The notes under the pieces were generated by a model. The model saw nothing but the letters and a program-made list of their open reading frames with translations, was not told the DNA's origin and made no database searches. Below, in pieces: positions 54,222 through 64,000 of a stretch of 64,000 bases of DNA. The position numbers and the translations under genes are program-made. Position 1 is the first letter of the stretch. Each line of letters opens with the position of its first letter. Source of the stretch: Immersiella caudata. Taxonomy: Eukaryota; Ascomycota; Sordariomycetes; Sordariales; Lasiosphaeriaceae. The stretch is taken from assembly GCA_030512335.1 (NCBI GenBank), contig JAULSU010000002.1:3286001-3350000 (forward strand). Reading direction: 5' to 3'.

Positions 54222-55586
54222 ATGCGCGACTTGCGGAAGAAAGCGCTCTTGGAGAGCCAGAAGACAGTATCGCGGAAGGCCCGCGCAAGACCCGAGTCGA
54301 CGCGCACGTCGGCCAACCATTCCCCCGATGTCTCCCCAGGAAACTCTCGTGCGGGCTCCCGCGCCAACTCGCGGCCAAACTCACGGCCGGGCAGCCGCTA
54401 TGCCTCCGAAGACGAGGGCGCAAGTGACTCCGAACTTGACGTCATGACGATGAGCACGAATTCTGCCTCGGGCGATGATACGTTCGACGACGATCCGAGC
54501 AACACATGGGCCGAGCGGCTGTCGACTCGGGTCGGCGAGCTGCAGGACCGCAAGCGCAACGCGGAGAGCCGTGAAGCAACATTGGCTGCTTACCTTCATC
54601 TTATTCGACACCATTTCGCCGAAAACCAAATTGGAAGACTTTCCTCAGATATCATTTCCGCGCTTCTCCGGAGCTTTAGGGAGGGAGCAAGTGAACAGGA
54701 ACGAGTTTCGGCGCTCAAGGCGCTCATGGTGACTCTCCTCACCTCCCCCTCAGAGAAATCCTCGGGCGCTCTGTTGTCGACGCTGAAAAGCCTATGTCAG
54801 GAGGCAGAGGAGGAGAAGGTGAAAGCTCTAGCCATCTATGCCCTGATGATTACAGTCACGCACGGCGGCGGCGGTGATGCTGTAGGTGAGGATCTCCTCG
54901 ACTTCCTCCTGGAAATCATCGAAAGCGATGGGGAGTCTGTCGAGGCCAGCGACAGCGGCGCAGTGGTAACTGCAGCACTTCGGGCATGGGGATTCGTGGC
55001 GAGCTTTTTGGACGACATGGCGGAGCGCGGTGAGCACGTCATGGACGCTTTCATCGATCAACTCGACAGCACGGATCCTGAAGTTCAAAGCAGCGCGGGC
55101 ACGAACATAGCGTCACTGTTTGAGGCTGCACGTGAACACGAGGAGGAAACGGGCGAGAGCAACAAGATGCAGCACCACACATATCGGATCATGTCACGGA
55201 TGAGCGAAATTGTCAAGGACTCGTCGAAGTCGATCTCCAAAAAAGGGCGAAAGCAGCTGCGGTTCAACTTTGCAAGCATCGTGACGTCGTTGGAGCGCGG
55301 CGTCGGCCCTGGATACTCAACAGCCGGGCGAGGATACAACCCACATGTTGGCGGCGCCAAACTGCGTGTACAGGACGGCTTCGAGGAGTTCGGATATCAA
55401 GAGACTCTTCGAGTTCACAATCAAGTGGTCCTTATCGATAGCTGGCTGCTCCATGTTCGCGTTGAAGCTCTCAAAATGCTCCTCGGCGGCGGGCTGCCTA
55501 CGCACTATCTGGAGAACCCAGTCGTGAGGGATATGCTTGAGACGGCGGAAGTTAACTACGTCCTCACTGGAAATGACAGGAAGTAG
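54222..55586 (+). CDS. IFRD-family (interferon-related developmental regulator) protein
   Basis: Single exon, 454 residues. Fungal member of the IFRD1/IFRD2 family, ARM/HEAT-like helical proteins linked in animals to transcriptional co-regulation and, for IFRD2, to idle ribosomes. The N-terminus MRDLRKKALLESQKTVSRKARARP leads into a Ser/Arg/Asn-rich stretch (NSRAGSRANSRPNSRPGSR) and an acidic segment. The IFRD core starts near residue 92 (NTWAERLSTRVGELQDRKRNAESREATLAAYL) and continues with SSDIISALLRSFREG, SEQERVSALKALMVTLL and EEEKVKALAIYALMIT. The IFRD C-terminal block follows: KKGRKQLRFNFASIV, GFEEFGYQETLRVHNQVVLIDSW, LHVRVEALKMLLGGGLPTHYLENPVVRDML. The start is the first ATG in this frame after the leader. 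The fungal role is not established. Confidence 0.9.
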   Translation: MRDLRKKALLESQKTVSRKARARPESTRTSANHSPDVSPGNSRAGSRANSRPNSRPGSRYASEDEGASDSELDVMTMSTNSASGDDTFDDDPSNTWAERLSTRVGELQDRKRNAESREATLAAYLHLIRHHFAENQIGRLSSDIISALLRSFREGASEQERVSALKALMVTLLTSPSEKSSGALLSTLKSLCQEAEEEKVKALAIYALMITVTHGGGGDAVGEDLLDFLLEIIESDGESVEASDSGAVVTAALRAWGFVASFLDDMAERGEHVMDAFIDQLDSTDPEVQSSAGTNIASLFEAAREHEEETGESNKMQHHTYRIMSRMSEIVKDSSKSISKKGRKQLRFNFASIVTSLERGVGPGYSTAGRGYNPHVGGAKLRVQDGFEEFGYQETLRVHNQVVLIDSWLLHVRVEALKMLLGGGLPTHYLENPVVRDMLETAEVNYVLTGNDRK

Positions 55587-57480
55587 TGAAGTTTAGACGC
55601 AGTTGGGTTTTTTTTTGTTCATTGCTTTGATTGTAGCACAATGATAGAGCAATTTGATTCTTTTCTGGGATATTCATAGCTGCTTCGCAACCGTTACCGT
55701 TGTATTTTAGGGGCAACGATTAATCAGCACAAGTCACCCCAACCCAGGAGCCATGGAAACATTCGTTTCGCTGCAGGAAAAGCCGGAAACCTGGTGTCTT
55801 TCGATCTGCCGTTCTGCGCGGCAGAGCTGTGGCACATCTTGGCAATATGCTTCGCAAACCACGGTTCCTTGGTGGCGAACGGAACGTGTGGTTTGCACGG
55901 GACCTCGGTGGTTCAGGCCCCCTTCTCTCCCTCCATGTCAAATCTCACCGTTTATCTCCACGTTTTTTGTACATTTCTTGGGTGTCGCCATCCGCACCGC
56001 GGGCATGGCAGCGGATCCAAAGTGGAACATTTCTGCCGCTGTCTCAAGCATGGCGAGCGATAAGCTTACCGCCTTTCTCAACTGTGGATGGGAGTCTGAG
56101 GTTGTGGTAAAGACGTGTGCAGATTGGGCTGCTATCGCGGGCGAGCTGACGGCGTGATGGGCGTGCAGCTGTCCTCGAGGCCCTTGATCAACGGAATTGA
56201 CGGCACTTCTATAGCTCCAATTGGGTGACAGTGGCGCTCGAGAGGGTGGGCTGGGGGTCCGTTTTTCGTTTCCGTGATCCACGTCGGACCGTCGCCTAGC
56301 CCACCAAACCCCAAGAGACTGATCAAGCTAGCCCCGTTCGTCTTGGCGAGGCCTCAATGTCAACAAACCTTTGGTGCCACCTCTGCCCATCCACATCGTT
56401 TCTGTCCATCATCGGCCCTGCTATCCGTCGTCGTCGGGTGTCGCGCAGCCAAGAGAGGTTGAATTGAAGAGCTGCGAATCACGACATCGTTGCTGCGACG
56501 GTTTGTGAATTGAGAACAGAAAATTTGGGCCGGCGCCGTTTGGTCTGGGGTCGCACACTCGCCGTTCTGGAATTCTGAGCCTCGCTTTCTCCTCACACTC
56601 CTCCCCTCTGCTGCATCTCGCTGCAGCTCAACCCCCAGCATTGGAGCGCAATTGGCCGGCTGCCGTCAAGCACCGCCAACGCATCGAGCCCATCCCAGCC
56701 GCTTCTGGACAATAACAAAGCCTCCCATAGGCCTGTTACTGGTCGCCAGAGAACCGAGAGAACATTCTGCCCTGCCGACTCCGTCGTCGCACACAGCTTT
56801 TTCCTGCAAGCCTTGTTTGCCCTGCACCACCGGCCAACTCGACCGCCCCGTCGACCTCGGCGCATCTGTTCGTCTCGATCGACGCCCCTGCAAGAACTGC
56901 AAGAGACCCGCGAGCAGCAACGCACGTCGTCCTGTCCTGTTGCTTGCTCCTGCTTCCTCCTGCAGCCTGACCGGCAGCTGGGCGCTCTCTCGCATCGCCT
57001 TGATTGCGGATTGGGCCCGCCAGCGCTCTTCAGCTTTCGCCCCTCGCTGCCAGCGACCGGTTGCTGCCTCAACCTTGGATCCTCCGCAGCCTCTGCATTT
57101 TCACACGGCGTCTGCCCGCCATTGTTTTCGTGCGTCCAGCTGCCCGTAAGCCTCCGTCACCACACTTGCTCCAACCGACGCTGCCTCCCCCGGCCGTGTC
57201 CCCCTTCCGCCACGGCCGAGACTTGCGTGGTCTACCTATGAGAGAAAGCACCGCTCACACCTCCCGTTTTCCAGGCCTCCCGAACCTGATGTCTTCCTGA
57301 CAGAAACCCAGCGACATCGTTTGCCTGCATCGTTCTGCCTTTTTTCGCCTCCCCCTCACCTCCCCTCTCCTCCACAGCGCCTGGAAGGGACGGTAAGGCT
57401 GGGCAAACAATTTTGGGCACCAACACCTGAGGGGCCTGTGGTAATCTACAACACGGTCCAATTGCCCACTCAACACCACG
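55587..57480. other. Intergenic region (1.9 kb) with long pyrimidine-rich leader
   Basis: The 3' side of the IFRD gene followed by a promoter. From about 56560 to 57480 the plus strand is C/T-rich with many short frames, as in long fungal 5' leaders. No gene supported. Confidence 0.5.
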
Positions 57481-60400
57481 ATGGGTGTTGAGGGGAAGAA
57501 GAAGTACGCTCCGCCGCTCCCCGCGCCTACCGAGACCGAGTCGACATTTACGGCGCCGCTGTCCGATCTTGGAACCGACCTGGGGACCGATGTGTCCAGG
57601 CCCGGGGATGAGAACTCGTCTTACTCAATTCCGGAAGACGGCACTCCTGTGACCATCAGGCCAGGCCATCGGGCGAGCAAGTCGCAAACCTCGCTCCTGA
57701 TTGAGTACTTCGAGGGCGGCAAGGGGAGCTCTGCCGGCTCCAGCGAGCAGCGAAAGCCCAGCGTCCGTGTGCGCTTGACCCCCAGCAGCAAGCACAAGTC
57801 GAGGAGCGGATCGGACCGAGACCGCATCGAGATAACCCAAACGAAATCGAGAAAGGCGAGCCTCAGCCGCCGGTCGGCCCCGAATAGCGCTGTCTCAGGT
57901 CGCAGCGAGGGCGAGACGCTCTCGGCCCTCGGTGGCGACCACGAGGACGCCAGCTCGTACGCTTCAGCTACCGAGGAGAGCAACGTTAGTCGTAACCCAA
58001 TCGATATAGAGATTGACCGCAGTGGAAACGTTCGGCGCCGGCGACCAGCGAGCCCACTGATCCCTACGGCCGACATGAGCAAGAACAGCTATGTACTGCC
58101 GACGGGCAGCGAAATTTCCGCCATTCCGACGGACAGCTTTCTTGATGGTTCCGGCCCCACAACATCTTTTGGGATGTCAGAAACCAAGAGTGGGAGAAGT
58201 AGAAGCCCCTCTAGAGGGGGAGACTACCTGGCTGGCGCCGCCACCGGCTTAGCCGCTGCCGCTGCTGCCGACAAGCTCCGAAACAAAAGTCGAGGTGAAA
58301 TCCGCGACAAGGACCGCGTTGTGGTTTCCAAGACGAGGGAGAGGGAGAGGGAAAGGGAAAGGGAGAAGGAGAAGGATCGCAAGCACAAGTCGAGCAGCAA
58401 AAGTCGGACTAGCAGTCTCTCAAAGGAAGACAAGTATGCTGAGCGCGCAAAGTCGCCGCGCAGAAAATCTAGCAGAGGGCACTCTGAGTCTCTTGTGTCA
58501 GCGGCAGACTCTAGTGTCGTCTCATCTGCTCTCACGCCCAGCCACCGATCCATGGATCAGCACTCCATCCGTTCGACCACCTCCAAAGCCTCTTCCATCA
58601 ACAACCCGAAGTTGCTGGAGACCGTTGAGGATGCAATCCGTCGCCTTATTCTCCCCGAGCTCAATGCCTTGAAGCGAGAGCAGAGTAGGGGGCACAAAGA
58701 CCGTAGGGGGTCGACTTCAAGCGCGACAACTATCTCGCGGGATGACTACGCCAGCGACCGGCGACGGTCATCCGGCACGGATAAAAACACAACAACGCCA
58801 CGCGATAGCTTGAAAGCTCGGGAAAGACGCGATAGGGAAGCTCGCAACGACTTTGACGACAGCCCTGCTCAGAGCGCCATCAGCCACGACTCGGTTGATG
58901 AATCCCAGCACATTGATGACACCCCGATGCGCAGTACCGATCGTTTAAAGGTAGCCGCGGTTGGAGCCGGTCTGGGGGCTGCTGCGCTGGCTGCGCACGA
59001 GGCTTTGAAGTCCCCATCAGACGACAAGAGGTCGAGACGGAGAAGAAGGGCGGAAATGCGGAGAGGCACTTCTGAGCAAACTCCAGAACCTGAAGATGCA
59101 GATTCAGAGTACCTCACGCCGGCTCCGCCGATTTCGCTGCCACTGATGAGCGACATCAACCCATCGGAATTGACGAGGACGTCAATTCTCTCGGCCGACA
59201 GCGACCGGCCTCACTCGGCAAGTGAGGAGCTCACGCCAGGTCGCGAGCTCGACAGGAGCCAGCTGTCGCCCGAATCGAGCCCGACGCCCACGAGGGCGAC
59301 CGCTACTCTGCAGGCATTGGGGACTCAACATGCCAATATCTCGCATGGCGATCTCAAGGCGCTTCCTCGACAAAGGACGGGAGAATACGAGCCCGACGAG
59401 TACGGCAAAAAGGTATCGGTAAACCACCAGGAATATGACGACGACGACGACGAGTACGACGAACCGGAACCCGAATATTCGCAGTCTGGAGCATATGACT
59501 ACTACAGCACCCAGGACGTCCCACCACCGCTGAAGTATGTGCCTTACCAACCAGAGCGCAGAGGGCTTAGTCCGATACCCAGCGTTTCTGGTTACACGGA
59601 AGGAGGAAGTGAAGCTCCGAACCGTGATTCCAGGCTTACTCAACATACGAGCGACTCGGTCTCCACAGCAGACCGGTCCCCGCGTGCTGAACGATCTCTA
59701 CGATCTCCGAGCTCCATCCCCAGCAATATCATGAGCCGGGATTTTGTAGACGACGATCGCAGTCTGCGGAGCTCGGGCATCGACCAGGGCGTTACCATGA
59801 GCGCAGCAGACAGTGAACTTGACCGCGTCACGTCGGGTCAAGCTGTGCGTGCGGTGGCAATGAATCCCGATTTTGTCCATCCGGTTGGCATCGAGTCCAA
59901 CGTAGCATCACTCGTTGATGGATCTATGCTAGACGGGTCTAACCTTACGGCAGAATCCAGTGCTATTGGAAATCAGGCTTATAACGGCCGCGAGTCGATG
60001 GCAACACTGGAAGAAGAACGATCTCGCACGCACGATACCCCATCGAAGCGGTCTATTGGGAGCCACCATGAGCATACCAACGAACGAGGTGCTACACCTG
60101 CATCGGCAAGCCATCAGTCCCGGGAGTTCGAAGAGTATGATGTGGACGAATATGGTCGTAAGGTTCCCCAGTCTAGTTATCGCCAGTCGCCCACCGCGTC
60201 GGAAGAGGCCATCACCAGCGCTGCCGTTCGGTCTGCTGCTGCTGTCCTCCGAGCACAGCACGGAAATCAGCAGCCAGTGAAGGATGACGGGGCGGGCTTC
60301 GTCCCGGCCGGCGTCCAGCGCAACCTGTCGTTCAAGGAGCGCACAAGAAATGCACCACAACCCGGAATGGAAACCGACCACCATGAGAAGCCCAAGCTGG

Positions 60401-63129
60401 GATTCAACAGCTTGCCGGACCCCAATGATCCCCTGCCAAACTTGGACCACTGGCAAGAGGATGACATGGTGACCAACCCGTCTCTGCTCGATGGAAACAC
60501 CGGTGAAAGGAACGAACAGGGACACTGGCCTGGCGACGCAACACCGAGACAAGCCGCGCAGCAGCATCCCGACGAAGATATCCACTATGAACATCTTGAC
60601 AACGGCCATGCAACCCCTGACAATCGCCAAAAGAGCGGTGGGCACGGGCTGGGAATTGCGGGCGGAGCCGCCGCTGCAGCACTGGGCGCCGCCGCTGCCA
60701 TGGCGGCCGCACAACACAGCCGGCAGCCAAGCCAAGAGCAAGACGAGGAGTGGTACCGCACCTCAGATGATCGCAAACGGGACACCCTGGTCACCAACCC
60801 TTACGAGGGTACGAGCCCGATCGCTAACCTCCCTGGCATCAACGACAACCTCCTTCCACCTCGAGGCTTTGAGAGCACTGACTACGGTGCTGGTTATGCC
60901 AGTCACAGTCCTCTGGGGCACAAGGATGAGGGCTATGCCTCCCAAGGCCCTAACAAGTCTCCCGATATGCAAAACAAGGGCAAGGGCGTCGATTTCGACC
61001 TTCAGCCCCGCGTAGGAGGCAACGGCGCAGTTGAGGATCCGTTTTACACCCCCAAGCATACCCGCCACCTCAGTGGTATGTCTCACGGTCTAGACTCGCC
61101 CCTTTACGACGCTGCCACGGGCGCCGGTATTGATCAGATCGAGTCCAAGGATATCATCGCTCTGATGCAGCATGTAAGTTTCCATTTCTCGGAAGACTCT
61201 GATCTCTCTGACATTTTGGCAGTTGATGGTTCGAGATGCGCAGCGAAGTGCGCGCGATACCGAGATCCTGGTCACGCTCGTACGCTCGGCAACTGAGATG
61301 CGCAACAATTTTGAGGACATCAAGAGGATGCTTGCCGATACCGAGGATGTGATTATAACCGAAGTTAAGGAGAACACAGAGAAGACGGTTCAGCGCGCTA
61401 TCAACGGTCCGCGCCCGTACCCCGGCAGTGGCGCCCGCTCCTTGCAAGCGCCTTCCCAAGCAGGCACTGACGATGTGAACGCCAAAAAGAGAAGCATTTT
61501 CCGGCGGGCGCTGAAGGGGTTGAGCGCAAAGGGTGCCAATGACCTTGGCAGAATTGAAGATATGCTCATGCAGCTGCTCACCGAAGTCGACGTTCTCAAG
61601 GCGCAGACAGCTCCCGACAATCTTCACGGAAATCATCAGGACGAGCAGCTGTACAGCCACTTACAGCCCGAGATCCAGTACGAGCAGGACCGCGGCTACG
61701 AGCCCGAGGGCAACGCCGGAACCTCGACCGCGAGCCACGCTTCACAATCAGGACATTTATCTCTCCAGTCCCGCGGTGCATCCACGAAGCCGAGCTATGA
61801 CCGAAGGACCTCGGCCAACCGAATAAGCACCGTGCCCGAGGATAACGAAGACGAATATGACCACGACAATATCGACGAGAGTGTTCATTATAGCAAGCCG
61901 GACATGCTGATGACACCTGCGCAGGAGCACCGGGGCAGTTCGGTCCCACTGGCTACTCCACCGGACGCTCTAGCTCAGACCCAGACTCATACATCTGCGA
62001 GCAACGATAATACCCCTCGAACTGTAGATGGAAAGAAGAAGTCAGGGACTCGGTCCAGCTGGTTCCCCAAGATTTCCCGATGGTCGGAGACAACAACGTC
62101 TAGCGTTGCTCAGGTGTTCCGGCGAAGTGGACAGTCACACAAAAACGACGAGGACGGGGAGGCACAGTTTCCTCATCCCGATGATAGGAAGTTCCACAGT
62201 GCACCCTCACGCTCCCGTACGGGATCACTCGCCAGTTACTCTGATAACTTCCAATTCTCGGATCCGCACCAAGTTCAGAGCGACAAGCTACATACTGGCT
62301 TTTCAGACCAAAATCTCAGCTATGCTCCCCAAGGCGACGATCCGGAGTCACTCTCCCAGGAGGACTTGTATCCCCCACCACCCATTACGGGCCCTGGTTA
62401 TGTCAGCATGACGCCCGAGGATCCAAAATACAAGGCCCACAGGAACTCGCTCAACCTGCAGCACCCTCAGCCACGTCAGGGCCAGACGGAGCGCTTCAAG
62501 GTGGCACTCGAGTCCCAGGCTATGGGATTCGATTCACCCACGAGCCCCAAGTCAGCGGATTGGGCTGGATCATCCACCAGCCTGAATCGCTTCCCCCGCC
62601 AGGCGCACCGGGACAGCTATGGCTCCGCTGGTGATCATTATCAGCAGCACTGGACATCTTCCCCTGGTGCGGCCAACCTAACAGCTACCTCCGGGCCGCC
62701 CCGTCCTCCCAAGGAGCCGATGGAGCATGCACCTAGCCCCGGCCGGGGCACACCCCCGCAGAATAAGAGGCTCAGCAAACTGCAGAAGCAAAGCCCGCTG
62801 CCCCATCACAGTGTCGAGAGCGGCTATGGAACGATGACACATGGCGTCCCGACGGCTAGCTATATCAGCCATAGCCGAGATGGTGGAAGCCCGCGCCTGG
62901 AGAACCGAAACCTCAGTGGCGCCTTGGGTGTCTCGAGGCGCCCCAGTGGCCCGAGGCCCATGACGCCCAAGAGTGTGGGAAGCGCGGCGAGCGATGACGG
63001 CAGAGATATGTCAGATTCGAAGAGGAAGCGAGGTTAGCACCGCCGATTACGCCGATTACGCAAACATGCTAACACAAACTTCCAGACACCTTTGGAACGG
63101 TCACCTCTCAGGACACTGACACCTTCTAG
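57481..63129 (+). CDS. Giant, mostly disordered protein with Ala/Gly hydrophobic segments
   Basis: Not recognised. Exons are 57481-61173, 61223-63032 and 63086-63129 (1848 residues), with GT-AG introns of 49 and 53 nt that keep the frame; the last exon adds DTFGTVTSQDTDTF. It starts MGVEGKKKYAPPLPAPTETE. Most of the chain is Ser/Arg/Asp/Pro-rich. Visible landmarks: an Arg-Glu run about 285-300 (GAGAGG-type DNA repeat); three Ala/Gly-rich hydrophobic stretches at about 251-266, 490-510 and 1057-1081; the short motif DEYG(K/R)KV at 639 and 889; VTNP at 997 and 1104; and a DDDDDEYDEPEPEY acidic patch. A helical region spanning the first junction (about 1225-1300: IIALMQHLMVRDAQRSARD, then TLVRSATEMRNNFEDIKRML) is the most ordered part and could be a coiled coil. 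Scaffold-like, but no function can be named. Confidence 0.8.
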
Positions 63130-64000
63130 AGGAAGTCTCAACTGTCGGCTGTGAGGCAACTGCTGCAGAAGATGCCTGGCGGATGACTTTTTTACAGATA
63201 CTTAGACCGTGGGCTGCCGGATGGCCCGTGGACATTGCATCATGCGGTACATTTTTTGATGAAACTATTTCCGAAAATAATTATTACGGGACTGGCAGAA
63301 GGAGCGCTGTCTGGTTCGTTTGCAGAGGGATTTGGTTTAAATCATTCGTATCCCAATTTTCGACTTCTGCTCTTCTATCCGACCGCCTCCCATCTCAACA
63401 TATAGATTTACGGTGGTGTTTTCCTACGTTTGGTTGGATGGGGGTTGATCGGTATGCCCAATGCATATAGCGATGACCAGTAACGGGGGAGGCAGCTAGC
63501 CAGGTTCCATGGCGTGGTATTTTGTTCAATCTTGGGCGAGGGGATGACGGAAAAGAGAGTTGAGGAGGCTTTTAACGACGACCATGACCCATGAACTCTC
63601 TGCTTTTCACTGGGTAAAGAATCCTTTTACTTCGCCGTTTAATGCAACTACTCTTTCTTGGACGGCGGGTGTCTCCTTGCCATGGCGAAAGGATGGTTTG
63701 GTTGAGGTGTCGTTGGGTTTGAAGCGTTTTATGACGCTCGGGTTTGAGAAAAGCGGTGATGCGACAGGTGGCATTCGCGGTGATACCATGGATATACAGT
63801 GTATTTCAGCGAGCGTTATCTAGAGTAGTTGATCTTGTAATAAATCACTTGGCTGGCATTTTCCCGGGGGTTTGTGATATTATACTCGAGGAAATGCGGA
63901 ACCATTAGTGTCGAGTCGGCGTCTTATCCCTGTGTTTGGCAACCCCATTTCTGTTCAAGCACCCTGTCCTCGCTGTAACTTTCAGAGTGATTTATAGAGC
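63130..64000. other. Downstream intergenic region to the window end
   Basis: Begins with the 3' UTR of the giant gene. Short open frames at 63183-63470 and 63560-63823 have no recognisable features. Confidence 0.5.

Noticed and set aside
1..64000. A biosynthetic gene cluster or other single linked system across the window
   Set aside because: The genes belong to unrelated housekeeping functions, with no backbone synthase, transporter or pathway regulator grouping; the lone tyrosinase is broken.
1..64000. CRISPR arrays, transposons with inverted repeats, prokaryotic operons
   Set aside because: No spaced direct-repeat array, no transposase or reverse transcriptase reading frame and no long terminal repeats were seen; the spliced genes are eukaryotic.

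Overview
The window reads as nuclear DNA of a filamentous ascomycete, most likely a Sordariomycete. Coding density is moderate. Genes carry short introns (mostly 50-120 nt) with GT-AG ends and CTAAC or CTGAC branch-like sites. Long pyrimidine-rich leaders are common, and the gene set is typical of Pezizomycotina (NBR1 with four ZZ fingers, Cut8/Sts1, Rad52, Lst8, Scy1, Nop13, IFRD, tyrosinase family). I do not assign a genus. No tRNA, rRNA, CRISPR array, transposase or prokaryotic operon was seen.

Layout. 1-5.7 kb: the 5' part of tom70 (minus), a class IV aminotransferase resembling aminodeoxychorismate lyase, and a pepsin-type aspartic protease with an unusual Cys-per-heptad tail. 8.4-19.8 kb: a Barentsz/CASC3-type exon-junction protein, a CofD/UPF0052 protein and the autophagy receptor NBR1. 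20.3-31 kb: a Nop13-type RRM protein (minus), Sts1/Cut8, Rad52 and a second aconitase (homocitrate dehydratase type). 32.8-43.2 kb: a PHD-finger protein (minus), Scy1 pseudokinase (plus), Lst8 (minus) followed by an odd in-frame open tail, and a tiny two-exon Cys/Gly/His-rich protein (minus). 43.3-47.6 kb is the largest stretch without a supported gene; it holds homopolymer tracts and precedes a broken tyrosinase gene at 47.6-48.7 kb. 49.4-64 kb: an FHA protein with SUMO-interaction-like motifs and a C-terminal membrane anchor (minus), an IFRD-family protein, and a giant mostly disordered protein.

The genes do not form one pathway. They are housekeeping genes of growth signalling (Lst8), proteostasis (NBR1, Sts1, Tom70, Scy1), RNA metabolism (Barentsz, Nop13) and DNA repair (Rad52), with a few accessory ones. 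Gene models were built by joining reading frames at splice sites that keep the frame and the family motifs. All exon coordinates are my reading and have no transcript support. The most interesting items are the Cys-heptad protease tail, the 95-codon open tail after the lst8 stop, the small Cys-rich gene at 42.8-43.1 kb, the PHD finger split by a 509-nt intron, the FHA/SIM/tail-anchor protein and the tyrosinase pseudogene.
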